DNA of 64,000 nucleotides from Gordonia gummivorans (GCF_022513585.1 NZ_JAKWBF010000002.1:124001-188000), one strand, 5' to 3'; positions 31,625 to 42,700 are shown, numbered from the stretch's first letter. Program-made: numbers and translations. Notes: a model not told the origin generated them from the sequence alone.

Positions 31625-31800
31625 CCGAGCGGCTCGCCGCCGACACCCCACTGCTGACGAGGAATCTCGTTGATGGTGACCCAGACAGAGTCCGGGTTCT
31701 TACCGGTCGCTTTGGCATACGCCTCGGTCACGGCCGCGATCGTCTCCCGCTTGATCCGGTCACTCAGGCCTGGGGTCTGCGAGATCTGGATGAGTGGCAT
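31621..31800 (-). CDS. 4-oxalocrotonate tautomerase-like small protein
   Basis: Only 59 residues, starting [20 protein letters not shown]. After Met removal Pro1 would be the catalytic base of the 4-OT superfamily, and length agrees with the 58-65 usual there. The conserved [20 protein letters not shown] at the C-terminus supports the call. The longer open frame (to 31917) is rejected because it would hide the N-terminal proline. Its TGA overlaps the trpE ATG, so it is the first gene of the trp operon. Its substrate is unknown; a link to tryptophan synthesis is suggested only by position. Confidence 0.88.
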   Translation of the reverse strand: MPLIQISQTPGLSDRIKRETIAAVTEAYAKATGKNPDSVWVTINEIPRQQWGVGGEPLG

Positions 31801-31891
31801 GGATGCATCGCCTTTCTGCTCGGTATCCGACGGCCATTGTTCGCCGTCTCCCATTGTCGCTCGCGGCCGGGGTCGCGCGGTCGGGCGCACG

Positions 31892-31926
31892 GTCAACGGT
31901 TTGGGACGCCCAGTCAACGGTTTGGG
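31892..31926. promoter_or_regulatory. 21-base-spaced direct repeat upstream of the trp operon
   Basis: GTCAACGGTTTGGG occurs at 31892-31905 and again, unchanged, at 31913-31926, a 21-base period that places both on the same helix face. It is in the 132-base gap between hisI and the tautomerase gene that opens the trp operon. On the minus strand each copy contains TTGAC, which could serve as a -35 element. It may be a regulator site for trp; no Trp-rich leader peptide is visible. Confidence 0.45.
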
Positions 31927-31932
31927 GTCGGG

Positions 31933-32283
31933 TCAGGTCGGGTCGGCCAGCGGGAGCGGCTCGGTGTCGAAGCAGCTGTGGTTGCCGGTGTGGCAGGCAG
32001 CACCCACTTGGTCGACGACGAGCAGCACCGTGTCGCCGTCGCAGTCGAGCCGCACATCGTGCACGCACTGGGTGTGGCCGCTGGTCTCGCCCTTGACCCA
32101 ATACTCCTGCCGCGACCGCGAGAAGTACGTCGCGCGACGAGTGGCGAGGGTGCGCTCGAGCGCGGTGTCGTCCATCCACGCGACCATCAGCACCGTCCCG
32201 GTCTCGCGCTCCTGGGCGACCGCGGTGAACAGGCCGTCGGCGTTGCGTTTCAGACGGCTAGCGAGGTCGGGGTCAAGACTCAT
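31933..32283 (-). CDS. hisI: Phosphoribosyl-AMP cyclohydrolase
   Basis: A 116-residue stand-alone HisI that opens the adenine ring of phosphoribosyl-AMP in histidine synthesis. The zinc/magnesium ligands are in [20 protein letters not shown] and in HTGNHSCF (Cys and His), and [18 protein letters not shown] is the substrate motif. No HisE domain is attached. The ATG at 32283 follows AAAGGAAG. It is the last his gene in the run. Confidence 0.95.
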   Translation of the reverse strand: MSLDPDLASRLKRNADGLFTAVAQERETGTVLMVAWMDDTALERTLATRRATYFSRSRQEYWVKGETSGHTQCVHDVRLDCDGDTVLLVVDQVGAACHTGNHSCFDTEPLPLADPT

Positions 32284-32301
32284 CGCGACACTTCCTTTCC
32301 T

Positions 32302-33075
32302 TCATCGCACGGTGATTCCCGCGGACTTCATGGCCGCCTTGACGTCGGGAATGGTGAGTTCACCGAAGTGGAACACCGACGCGGCGAGCACCGCATCGGC
32401 GCCGGCTTCCACGGCCGGCGCGAAGTGCTCACGCGCTCCGGCACCACCGCTGGCGATGATCGGCACCGACACCGCGGCACGCACTGCGGTCAGCATCCGA
32501 AGGTCGAAGCCCTGCTTGGTGCCGTCGGCATCCATCGAGTTGAGCAGGATCTCCCCGACTCCGAGCTCTTGGCCGCGACGAGCCCACTCGACCGCGTCGA
32601 TCCCGGTTCCCTGACGTCCACCGTGGGTGGTGACCTCCCAGCCCGACGGCGTCGGCTTGCCGTCGGCGGGAACCGTCCGGGCGTCGACCGACAGCACGAT
32701 GCACTGCGAGCCGAACCGGCGACTCATCTCGCCGAGGACCTCAGGGCGAGCGATGGCAGCGGTGTTGACCGAGACCTTGTCGGCACCGGCGCGCAACATG
32801 GCGTCGACGTCGTCGACGGTGCGGATGCCCCCACCCACGGTCAACGGGATGAAGACCTGATCGGCGGTGTGCTTGACGACCTCGATCATCGTCGACCGAC
32901 CTGCGCTCGACGCGGTCACGTCGAGGAAGGTGAGTTCGTCGGCGCCTTCGCGGTCGTAGCGTTCGGCCAGCTCGACCGGGTCCCCCGCATCGCGGAGATT
33001 CGTGAAGTTGACGCCCTTCACCACTCTGCCGGCGTCCACATCCAGGCAGGGAATCACTCGGGTCGCAAGGGTCAT
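32302..33075 (-). CDS. hisF: Imidazole glycerol phosphate synthase, cyclase subunit
   Basis: A 257-residue barrel that works with HisH to form imidazole-glycerol phosphate and AICAR. The catalytic Asp residues are in [17 protein letters not shown] (first strand) and in [15 protein letters not shown]. Phosphate sites are VGGGIRT and ASGGAG. The start at 33075 overlaps the impA stop (ATGA); an open extension upstream is rejected. Confidence 0.96.
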   Translation of the reverse strand: MTLATRVIPCLDVDAGRVVKGVNFTNLRDAGDPVELAERYDREGADELTFLDVTASSAGRSTMIEVVKHTADQVFIPLTVGGGIRTVDDVDAMLRAGADKVSVNTAAIARPEVLGEMSRRFGSQCIVLSVDARTVPADGKPTPSGWEVTTHGGRQGTGIDAVEWARRGQELGVGEILLNSMDADGTKQGFDLRMLTAVRAAVSVPIIASGGAGAREHFAPAVEAGADAVLAASVFHFGELTIPDVKAAMKSAGITVR

Positions 33076-33920
33076 CGGGGTCCTCCGAGTTCTTCTGGTC
33101 GCGTCTCCCATTCGTCGCCGACGGTCTCGGCGATGACCGCCATCAACTCGTCGTGCAACCCGGGAGACCCGGTGACGATTCCCACCGATCGCGCTGTCCA
33201 GGGTGTCCCACCCAGATCGGTGGCGACGCCTCCGGCGGCACGCACCAGGGCGGCTCCGGCTGCGTTGTCCCAGGCATGACGCCCGAAGGCGATGGCACCG
33301 CCGAAGATCCCGGCAGCTGTGTAGGCGAGGTCGACCCCGGTGCTGCCGGTCATCCGCAATCGGGCGGCCCGACTGCTCAGTGCCCGGATCACGTCGGCGC
33401 GGCGCGCACCGGCGTAACGACCGCCGTGCGACGCGTTGAACGGCCCGTAGGCAATGGCTTCCCGGGCCAGCTCGGCGTCACGCAGCGGCGGTGCGGGCCG
33501 ACCGTCGACCAGCAACGGACCGTCGACGTGACCCGCGTACCGCACCCCTTGAAGCGGCAGCCATGTGAGACCGAGGACCGGATGACCGTCGACGAGCAAC
33601 CCCAGCAGGATGCCCGTCAGCGGCACACCGGTCGAGTAGTTGTAGGTGCCGTCGATGGGGTCGAGCACCCACACCACGCCCTCGTCGACCGGTGGGCCAC
33701 CGAACTCCTCGCCGTGTACCGGCAGTCCGGTGGTCTCGGCGAGCTCAGCGGCTATCCGGCGCTCGAGGTCGAGGTCGACCTGGGTGGCGAAGTCGGTGGG
33801 ACTCTTGGTGACCGCGCTGGGAGCGCCCACTCCGGCCACGAAATCGTCGGCCGCCGCGTCGAGCACCGACCCGGCGACGTCGAGAAGCCTCGGGTAGTCG
33901 AGGGTGGCGACCGAGGTCAT
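33072..33920 (-). CDS. impA: Inositol-phosphatase family protein (ImpA-type) in the his operon
   Basis: A 282-residue member of the inositol monophosphatase family. Metal-binding motifs are present: HGEEFGG (Glu pair), [12 protein letters not shown] (DPxDGT) and the C-terminal [16 protein letters not shown] (WDxAAG). It is embedded between hisA and hisF by ATGA overlaps on both sides, as in mycobacteria. It could be the missing histidinol-phosphate phosphatase (HisN-type) or act on inositol phosphate for mycothiol and phosphatidylinositol. The sequence does not decide. Confidence 0.85.
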   Translation of the reverse strand: MTSVATLDYPRLLDVAGSVLDAAADDFVAGVGAPSAVTKSPTDFATQVDLDLERRIAAELAETTGLPVHGEEFGGPPVDEGVVWVLDPIDGTYNYSTGVPLTGILLGLLVDGHPVLGLTWLPLQGVRYAGHVDGPLLVDGRPAPPLRDAELAREAIAYGPFNASHGGRYAGARRADVIRALSSRAARLRMTGSTGVDLAYTAAGIFGGAIAFGRHAWDNAAGAALVRAAGGVATDLGGTPWTARSVGIVTGSPGLHDELMAVIAETVGDEWETRPEELGGPR

Positions 33921-34660
33921 GTGCCCGAGACGGCCGACAATGCCTCGGGCAAGGTGAACCGGCCTGCGTAGAGGGCTTTGCCGACGATCGCGCCCTCGAC
34001 GCCCTGGTCGACGAGCCCGGCGATGGCCACCAGGTCGGCGACCGCCGACACCCCGCCGGAGGCGACGATCGGCGCCGAGGTGGCCGCGGCGACCTCGGAC
34101 AGCAGGTCGAGGTTCGGGCCCTTCAGGGTGCCGTCCTTGGACACGTCGGTGACGACATAGCGCGCGCATCCGTCGCGGTCCAGCCGGGTCAGCACCTCCC
34201 AGAGGTCGCCGCCGTCGGTGACCCATCCCCGACCGCGCAGCCGGTAGGACTCACCCTCGCGGATCACGTCGAGTCCCACCGCGATCCGATCACCGTGTTC
34301 GGCGATGGCGCGGGCGCACCACTCCGGGTTCTCCAGCGCAGCGGTGCCGAGATTGACCCGGGTGCAGCCGGTCGCGAGCGCGGCCGCAAGGGAATCGTCG
34401 TCGCGGATGCCGCCGGAGAGTTCCACCTTGACGTCGAGTTTCCCCACGACCTGCGCCAGCAGTTCGCGGTTGTCGCCACGCCCGAACGCGGCGTCGAGAT
34501 CCACCAGATGAATCCACTCCGCACCGTCGGCCTGCCAGGCGAGCGCCGCGTCGCGCGGGGACCCGTACGAGGTCTCCGAGCCGGCCGCGCCCTGCACCAG
34601 ACGGACCGCCTGCCCGTCGGCGACGTCGACTGCGGGAAGGAGTTCAAGGGTGGTGCCCAT
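33917..34660 (-). CDS. hisA: Phosphoribosyl isomerase (HisA, probably bifunctional PriA)
   Basis: A 247-residue barrel isomerising ProFAR to PRFAR. The two catalytic Asp residues lie in [15 protein letters not shown] and [15 protein letters not shown]. In actinobacteria this protein is commonly PriA, which also does the TrpF reaction. No trpF lies in the his-trp block, consistent with PriA here. I chose the ATG at 34660 after GAAGGAGTTCAAGGGTG; the longer frame lacks similarity. The impA start overlaps its stop. Confidence 0.94.
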   Translation of the reverse strand: MGTTLELLPAVDVADGQAVRLVQGAAGSETSYGSPRDAALAWQADGAEWIHLVDLDAAFGRGDNRELLAQVVGKLDVKVELSGGIRDDDSLAAALATGCTRVNLGTAALENPEWCARAIAEHGDRIAVGLDVIREGESYRLRGRGWVTDGGDLWEVLTRLDRDGCARYVVTDVSKDGTLKGPNLDLLSEVAAATSAPIVASGGVSAVADLVAIAGLVDQGVEGAIVGKALYAGRFTLPEALSAVSGT

Positions 34661-34710
34661 CGGTGTCGGTTGTCCTGTCTGTCGTGTGGTTTCGAATGTC
34701 CGGGTGGCGG

Positions 34711-34983
34711 TCACTGCGCGTGCGGAGGGTCGACGCGGGACGCTTCGTCGAGCGCTGCCAGATGCTCGTCGCGCACGGCGTTGACCATGCGCGTTGACAC
34801 AGTACCGATCGCGGCGATCACGGCGACAACCGCGAGGAGCACGGCGACCAGACCGGCGATCGGGTTCCAGTGTGCGGCCAGCGCGATGATCGGCACGGAG
34901 ACCACCAGGACGATCACCCCGGCACCCAGCGAGTAGAAGGCGAGTTTGGCGATGGAGAAGCGGGGACGGGACCGGTCGGTCAT
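34711..34983 (-). CDS. Small two-helix membrane protein in the his operon
   Basis: A 90-residue protein with two hydrophobic helices ([20 protein letters not shown] and [20 protein letters not shown]) between short charged ends. Its ATG overlaps the hisH stop and it ends 50 bases before hisA, so it is transcribed with the his genes. I do not know a function. In the mycobacterial order I recall, hisH and hisA are directly adjacent, so this is an insertion relative to that. Confidence 0.75.
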   Translation of the reverse strand: MTDRSRPRFSIAKLAFYSLGAGVIVLVVSVPIIALAAHWNPIAGLVAVLLAVVAVIAAIGTVSTRMVNAVRDEHLAALDEASRVDPPHAQ

Positions 34984-35614
34984 GACAGCGAGGTCACCCA
35001 GTTGAGCAGTAGTTGCGCGCCGGCGTCGCCGGACTTCTCGGGGTGGAACTGGGTCGCCGACAGCGCACCGTTCTCGACCGCGGCGAGGAATGGCCCACCG
35101 TGTTCGGCCCAGGTCAGCTTGGGCGAGGCCAGCGGCGAGCCGACGTTGTCCATCTCCCAGGTCTGCGCGGCGTAGGAGTGCACGAAGTAGAAGCGGGTGT
35201 CGGCTTCCATGCCGGCGAACAGCACAGAGTCTGCGGGTGCCTCGACGGTGTTCCAGCCCATGTGCGGCAATACGGGTGCCGGCAGTCGGCTGACCGTGCC
35301 GGGCCATTCGCCGCACCCGTCGGCCTCGACCTCGAATTCGACCCCGCGGTCGAAGAGGATCTGCATGCCGACGCAGATGCCCAGCACCGGGCGCCCGCCG
35401 GCGAGTCGTCGTCCGACGATGCGGTCGCCCTTCACCGCGAGTAGGCCCTCCATGCATGCCGCAAACGCTCCGACGCCCGGGACGACGAGTCCGTCGGCGT
35501 TGAGCGCGGTATCGAAGTCGGAGGTCACCGTCACGTCGGCACCGGTCCGTTCGAGCGCCCGCTGAGCCGAGCGCAGGTTACCCGACCCGTAGTCGAGGAT
35601 GACGACGTTTGGGC

Positions 35615-35618
<4 letters not shown>
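34980..35618 (-). CDS. hisH: Imidazole glycerol phosphate synthase, glutaminase subunit
   Basis: A 212-residue class I glutamine amidotransferase. The nucleophilic Cys is in [11 protein letters not shown], and His/Glu of the triad are in [11 protein letters not shown]. The N-terminus [14 protein letters not shown] is typical. The GTG at 35618 overlaps the hisB stop. It supplies ammonia to HisF three genes downstream. Confidence 0.96.
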
Positions 35619-38696
<3,078 letters not shown>

Positions 38697-38846
38697 GATC
38701 ACTCCTGGTTGTGGTGGCATTTCGATTCCAGGATATGGGGTCGCACCATTGGTTTTCGAATCCGGTCCTCGGGCAGTCGAGCGGGTCCACCGCAAAGCCG
38801 CTCCAGGCGAGGCGAATTGATCATGCAGTTCACCACCAGCAAAAAC

Positions 38847-38863
38847 GACTAGTTGGACTAGTC
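38847..38863. promoter_or_regulatory. Operator palindrome of the vapBC pair
   Basis: GACTAGT-TGG-ACTAGTC is a perfect inverted repeat 22 bases before the antitoxin start. It overlaps TTGGAC at 38853-38858, a plausible -35. Autorepression by the antitoxin-toxin complex is the expected use. Confidence 0.7.
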
Positions 38864-38872
38864 AATCTGGAG

Positions 38873-38878
38873 TAGGGT
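38873..38878 (+). promoter_or_regulatory. Candidate -10 giving a leaderless vapB transcript
   Basis: TAGGGT ends seven bases before the ATG at 38886, the distance at which transcription would start at the initiation codon. No ribosome-binding sequence precedes the ATG. The operator palindrome lies directly upstream. Confidence 0.5.
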
Positions 38879-38885
38879 CGAGTTC

Positions 38886-39119
38886 ATGAAGACCATTTCC
38901 AGTACCGAGGCAAAGACGCGGCTCAATGCCCTGCTTGCGGAGGTCGAGCGATCTGGTGAGTCGGTCACCATCACCAACCACGGCCGGCCCGTGGCCGTCA
39001 TCAGTCCGGTCACGATGCGTCCGAGGACCTTCGGCCAGCTGCCCGCCATCGCGGTGCCAGACACCTTCGATGACCCGCTCCCGGACGCCGAACTGGCACC
39101 GTGGGAGGGCAGTCGGTGA
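38886..39119 (+). CDS. vapB: Phd/YefM-type antitoxin
   Basis: A 77-residue antitoxin. The N-terminal DNA-binding half is clear: STEAKTRLNALLAEVERSGE followed by SVTITNHGRPVAVISP. The C-terminal acidic part (PDTFDDPLPDAELAPWEGSR) should wrap the toxin. It overlaps the PIN-domain toxin by GTGA. The pair is inserted between hisD and nadC, where I recall two or three other genes in mycobacteria. Confidence 0.9.
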   Translation: MKTISSTEAKTRLNALLAEVERSGESVTITNHGRPVAVISPVTMRPRTFGQLPAIAVPDTFDDPLPDAELAPWEGSR

Positions 39120-39517
39120 CCGCGATCCTGTTGGACACCAACGCACTTCTCTGGCTTGTGTCCGCGCCGGACAAGATCTCGGATGCAGCCCACACCATGT
39201 TGGCGGACCAGTCCAACGAGTTGTTTGTCTCTGCCGCGTCGGCCTGGGAGATCGCCATCAAGACACGTCTCGGACGGTTGGACGGCGAGCCACTGCTGTC
39301 CGCGTGGGGCGAAACACTCACCGCGATGAACACCAACGACCTCGCGATGGACTCCGCCGACGCCACCCTGGCGGGCCGACTCAACTGGGACCACCGCGAT
39401 CCGTTTGATCGGATGCTCGTAGCGCAGGCCGTGCGCCGTGGCTTGACGATTGCCACGAGCGACGACGTCATCGCCGACTGTGCGTTGACGCCGGTTCTCG
39501 ACACCACCCGCCGGTGA
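39116..39517 (+). CDS. vapC: PIN-domain toxin ribonuclease
   Basis: A 133-residue PIN-domain protein. The metal-binding acidic residues are visible: Asp in ILLDTNALLWL, Glu in SAASAWEIAIKTRLG, Asp in DPFDRMLVAQAV and Asp in IATSDDVIAD. It probably cleaves a specific RNA. The GTG at 39116 overlaps the antitoxin stop; a start five codons earlier is possible. A fragment of repeat modules D and C follows within 25 bases of its end. Confidence 0.9.
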   Translation: MTAILLDTNALLWLVSAPDKISDAAHTMLADQSNELFVSAASAWEIAIKTRLGRLDGEPLLSAWGETLTAMNTNDLAMDSADATLAGRLNWDHRDPFDRMLVAQAVRRGLTIATSDDVIADCALTPVLDTTRR

Positions 39518-39540
39518 GCGCGCGGCTCCTCGGCGGCCGT

Positions 39541-39622
39541 CGAAGAAGTTCTTCTAGATTTGCGCGCCGGCCCCGGACAATTTGCCCAGTTCAGAGTGCT
39601 GGTCACCGAGTTGTTCGGATCA
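39541..39622 (-). repeat. Truncated repeat module D tail plus module C ending on the nadC stop
   Basis: GAAGAAGTTCTTCTAGATTT is the end of module D without its first hairpin. It is followed at 39578-39622 by a C unit; on the minus strand this reads TGATCCGAACAACTCGGTGA and continues to CTGAACTGGGCAAATTG. The first three bases are the nadC stop codon. Confidence 0.65.
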
Positions 39623-40519
39623 CGGAATGTCGAGACCCAGGTCCAGCACCGTCACCGAATGCGTGAGAGCCCCCACGGCGAGGTAATCGACACCGGTGCG
39701 GGCATAGTCGGCGGCGACGTCGATGCTCAGACCGCCGGAGCTTTCCAGCTTGGTCTCCGGCGAGCGGGTGTCACGTCGCTGAACGGCCATCTGGGTCTCC
39801 CACGGCTCGAAATTGTCGAGCAGCACGAGCTGTGGTTTCAGGGCGAGCACCTCGTCGAGTTGGCTCAGCGAATCGACCTCGACCTCCACCGGCAGATCCG
39901 GCGCAGCTGCGCGCACGGCCTCCAGCGCAGCGCTCACCGATCCCGCCGCAGCGACGTGGTTGTCCTTGATCAGCGCGGCGTCACCCAGGCCCATCCGGTG
40001 GTTGACTCCCCCACCCGCGCGCACCGCGTACTTCTGCAGATAACGCATGCCGGGCAGGGTCTTTCGCGAATCACGGATCTTGGCGTCAGTGCCCTCGACG
40101 GCGGCTACCCAGGCGGCGGTCGCCGTCGCAATGCCGGACAGGTGGCAGATCAGGTTGAGCGCGGTGCGCTCGGCCGTCAGCAACGCCGCGGTCGGCGCGC
40201 GCACCGCAAGCACCACATCGCCGGGCGCAACATGGGTCCCGTCGGGCACCGAGGCGGTGACCTCGTAGGCGTTCGGGCCGATCACCTCGTCGAAGACGGC
40301 CATGACCACCGGCACGCCCGCGATCACACCGTGGGCGCGGCTCACGATGGCGGCGTCGGTCACCGCATCGGCGGGCACCGTGGCGGCCGATGTGACGTCG
40401 GGTCCGTAGCGGAGATCCTCGTCGAGCGCGGTGCGGATCAGCGCCCGGACCTCGTCGGTGATCGGAAGGTCGAGGGTGTCGCCGGCGACGGCCTGGCCGA
40501 CGAAACCGACCTCACTCAC
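39620..40519 (-). CDS. nadC: Nicotinate-nucleotide pyrophosphorylase (quinolinate phosphoribosyltransferase)
   Basis: A 299-residue enzyme making nicotinate mononucleotide from quinolinate and PRPP. The family motifs are [66 protein letters not shown] and LLDNF. The GTG at 40519 overlaps the nadA stop by eight bases. Aspartate oxidase (nadB), normally between nadA and nadC, is absent here. Confidence 0.96.
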   Translation of the reverse strand: MSEVGFVGQAVAGDTLDLPITDEVRALIRTALDEDLRYGPDVTSAATVPADAVTDAAIVSRAHGVIAGVPVVMAVFDEVIGPNAYEVTASVPDGTHVAPGDVVLAVRAPTAALLTAERTALNLICHLSGIATATAAWVAAVEGTDAKIRDSRKTLPGMRYLQKYAVRAGGGVNHRMGLGDAALIKDNHVAAAGSVSAALEAVRAAAPDLPVEVEVDSLSQLDEVLALKPQLVLLDNFEPWETQMAVQRRDTRSPETKLESSGGLSIDVAADYARTGVDYLAVGALTHSVTVLDLGLDIP

Positions 40520-41573
40520 CGGAGCCGGGGTTGCCGATCGCGATCATCCGCTCGACGCTGCGTCGTGCGCGTTCGGCGACGTCGTCGGCGACGAATACCT
40601 CGTCGCGACCCTCGCGAAGCGCACGCAGCAGAGCGGCCGGCGTGATCATCTTCATGTAGGGGCACGACGCGCGGTCGTTGACGGCCTGGAAGTCGATGCC
40701 GGGCGCGGCCTTACGCAACTGATGCAGCATGCCGACCTCGGTCGCCACCAGGACCTGCTTGGCGCCCGTCTCGCGTGCAGCGTCGATCATGCCGCCGGTG
40801 GAGAGGATCTTGACCCGGTTGTCGGGCACCGCGCCTTCGCCGGCGAGATAGAGAGCCGATGTGGCGCAACCGCATTCGGGGTGGATGAACAGGTCGGCGT
40901 CGGGGTGGCTGGCGGCCTGCTCGGTGAGTTCGTCACCGTTGATGCCCGCGTGCACGTGGCACTCGCCGGCCCAGATGTGGATGTTGTCGCGGCCGGTCTC
41001 GCGCTTGACGTGGGCGCCGAGGAACTGATCCGGCAGGAAGAGCACGTCACGGTCGGGGTCGATCGAGGCGACCACGTCGACGGCGTTCGACGACGTGCAG
41101 CAGATGTCGGTGAGTCCCTTCACCTCGGCCGTCGTGTTCACATACGACACGACGACGGCGTCGGGGAACTCGGCCTTCCACTCGCGCAGGTCGTCGGCGG
41201 TGATCGAGTCGGCCAGCGAGCAACCGGCCCGCGCGTCGGGGATGAGGACGCGCTTGTCGGGGCTCAGGATCTTGGCGGTCTCGGCCATGAAGTGCACACC
41301 GCAGAACACGATCTCGTCGGAGTCGACCTCGGCGGCGATGCGCGACAGTGCAAGCGAGTCACCGACGTGGTCGGCGACGTCCTGGATGGCGGGCAGTTCG
41401 TAGTTGTGCGCGAGCAACGTGGCGTTGCGTGCCCGAGCGAGTCGTCGGACCTCGTCGGCCCACTCCTGGGTTGGCTCCACGCCGGCATAGCCGGCCGGGG
41501 TGTCGTACCACTGTGCGTCCAACAGTCCCGGGGTGCTGGTCAGCCCGGCCGGGCGGTCGCTGATGATGCTCAT
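40512..41573 (-). CDS. nadA: Quinolinate synthase
   Basis: A 353-residue 4Fe-4S enzyme condensing iminoaspartate with dihydroxyacetone phosphate. Likely cluster cysteines are Cys118 ([10 protein letters not shown]), Cys205 ([10 protein letters not shown]) and the Cys of DRASCPYMK. Substrate parts [32 protein letters not shown] and TSSNAV are intact. The ATG at 41573 has GGAGT at the right distance; a 129-codon upstream extension reaches into repeat DNA and is rejected. A palindrome after a -10 candidate lies upstream. Confidence 0.96.
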   Translation of the reverse strand: MSIISDRPAGLTSTPGLLDAQWYDTPAGYAGVEPTQEWADEVRRLARARNATLLAHNYELPAIQDVADHVGDSLALSRIAAEVDSDEIVFCGVHFMAETAKILSPDKRVLIPDARAGCSLADSITADDLREWKAEFPDAVVVSYVNTTAEVKGLTDICCTSSNAVDVVASIDPDRDVLFLPDQFLGAHVKRETGRDNIHIWAGECHVHAGINGDELTEQAASHPDADLFIHPECGCATSALYLAGEGAVPDNRVKILSTGGMIDAARETGAKQVLVATEVGMLHQLRKAAPGIDFQAVNDRASCPYMKMITPAALLRALREGRDEVFVADDVAERARRSVERMIAIGNPGSGE

Positions 41574-41590
41574 TGCCACTCCTGTCGCCT

Positions 41591-41607
41591 GCCCCGGATT
41601 CCGGGGC
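41591..41607 (-). promoter_or_regulatory. GC hairpin in the nadA leader
   Basis: GCCCCGG-AAT-CCGGGGC (minus strand) forms a seven-pair stem 18 bases before the nadA start, just upstream of the ribosome site. It may affect translation or act as a weak terminator; no more can be said. Confidence 0.4.
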
Positions 41608-41639
41608 GGGTTCCCGGTACACGGTCCGCATCCCGGGAG

Positions 41640-41675
41640 GTTTTCGACTGGTGATCGAAAACGCTGTTCATCGTA
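41640..41675 (-). promoter_or_regulatory. Candidate nadA promoter with overlapping operator
   Basis: On the minus strand TACGAT (41675 to 41670) is a good -10. Eight bases further on lies the inverted repeat GTTTTCGA-N7-TCGAAAAC (41662 to 41640), across the presumed transcription start. A repressor there would block nadA-nadC. NrtR, encoded 1.8 kb away, is the obvious candidate, but I cannot match the motif to a known NrtR box. Confidence 0.5.
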
Positions 41676-41836
41676 ACACTCGCCACACTTGGGCCATTCC
41701 CGGCAACCGCGGCGGTCGTGCAAATCGGGAGACGTACGGCCGCGTCGCGCAGAAACCGCGGGTGTGGCCAGAAACCGCTGGTGCCCCTCGGGTTTCTGAC
41801 CAGACACGCGGTTTCTGAATCGCGACAACCAGTGCC

Positions 41837-41880
41837 GAGTTGGAGAACGCGAGTGCTGCAGCACTCGCGTTCTCCAACTC
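41837..41880. repeat. Perfect 44-base palindrome in module B
   Basis: 22-base arms meet at CTGCAG without a loop; the left arm begins GAGTTGGAGAACGCGAGTGC. The copy in island 1 (3912-3949) has 19-base arms. AACTCGAGTT follows at 41881. Such a sequence can extrude as a cruciform. Confidence 0.85.
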
Positions 41881-42195
41881 AACTCGAGTTCTCGCAGCTC
41901 GACGCGCGAAGTGACCAGACACAAGCCCAGGCCGCACCCGACCTGGTGCCGGCCGAGCATTTCCCCAGGTCACGACGTTGGTCACCCTAACTCTTCGAGT
42001 CAGCGTTTCTCCGTCGGCGTTGCCGACGATCGTGGAGGCGGGAAGGTTTGGAGGTTGGGCCGGTGGCCAGGATCGGGCCCCTGACGGTGGTCCTCCGGGT
42101 ATATCCCGGAAGCGGACGCTGACGGGCCCGATCTCAGTCACCGATTGCCGGTCGCCACATTCCGCCGACGGCGACGCCAGGAACATACGCCCACA

Positions 42196-42300
42196 AAAAG
42201 TCGGGGAAGAAACTTCGTCCCCGACCCTTGGTGTCTTCCCCCCGAAATTTGTAGGGGACGACCGTGAACCTCGGGGAAGAAACTTGTTCCCCTAGATTTT
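42196..42300 (+). repeat. Dispersed repeat module D in island 2
   Basis: AAAAGTCGGGGAAGAAACTT and its arm CGTCCCCGAC form the first hairpin. Both arms carry the change from GTAGGGG to GTCGGGG seen nowhere else, so pairing is preserved. The second hairpin is CTCGGGGAAGAAACTTGTTC with CCCCTAGATTTT following. Confidence 0.75.
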
Positions 42301-42356
42301 GCGGGCACAGTATCGTGTTTCCCCAGGGCAGAAGGCGGGTCACTGAACTCTTCGGA

Positions 42357-42617
42357 TCAGACAGCTGCCGCGCGATCCCCGTCGAGGACGCGAGCGAGAT
42401 CGTCCAGCGAGGCGTCGAGAGCCCGAGCGAGAGCGGCGATGGTCGCGAACGCGGGTGTCGGCATCCGACCGGCCTCGATCTTGCGAAGTGTCTCCGGCGA
42501 GATGCCGGCCGCCGCAGCGACCCCGCTCAATCCTCGATCACCGCGCAGTTCTCGCAATCGGGCGCCAAGTCGTCGGCCGGCAGCCTTCTGTTCAGGCGTC
42601 AGCGGATTGCGAACCAT
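42357..42617 (-). CDS. XRE-family helix-turn-helix regulator
   Basis: An 86-residue protein with the Cro/C1-type helix-turn-helix RLGARLRELRGDRGLSGVAAAAGISPETLRKIEAGRMPTP (about residues 15-55), then a short helical tail (FATIAALARALDASLDDLAR). It is a bare DNA-binding domain. The start at 42617 is preferred to an open ATG 12 codons upstream that would overlap the operator region. It is divergent from map, with two similar AT-rich 14-base boxes between. Its stop codon is the first triplet of a C repeat. Confidence 0.85.
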   Translation of the reverse strand: MVRNPLTPEQKAAGRRLGARLRELRGDRGLSGVAAAAGISPETLRKIEAGRMPTPAFATIAALARALDASLDDLARVLDGDRAAAV

Positions 42618-42637
42618 GACCACAACGTAGTCGGTCT

Positions 42638-42675
42638 GGTATATAAATACCAAGCAGTGTCGGTATTTTTATACC
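42638..42675. promoter_or_regulatory. Twin 14-base operators between the XRE gene and map
   Basis: GGTATATAAATACC (42638-42651) and GGTATTTTTATACC (42662-42675) are near-identical sites, the second inverted (its reverse complement is GGTATAAAAATACC). Each is itself nearly palindromic and centres are 24 bases apart. They are very AT-rich for this genome and sit 21 bases upstream of the XRE start and 25 bases upstream of map. Confidence 0.7.
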
Positions 42676-42700
42676 GCGCCATCGTCGAGAAAGGAACCAC

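Larger units (their letters stand above)
41750..42359. repeat. Mosaic of dispersed repeats (island 2)
   Basis: The 783 bases between nadA and the XRE gene hold no believable gene. From left to right: inverted A (41750-41826), inverted B (41832-41926), inverted C (41958-42002), inverted Z (42010-42050), inverted E (42052-42165), forward D (42196-42300) and inverted C (42316-42359). A, B, E, Z and C match island 1 in opposite orientation, mostly at 85-95% by eye. The last C unit ends on the XRE stop codon. Confidence 0.75.

Noticed and set aside
40512-41960. nadA with a 129-residue N-terminal extension
   Set aside because: The extension is encoded by the repeat island and the nadA leader; a good ribosome site stands before the ATG at 41573.
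41750-42359. Insertion sequence or transposon with its own transposase
   Set aside because: No transposase frame or integrase is present in either island; at most these are non-autonomous elements.
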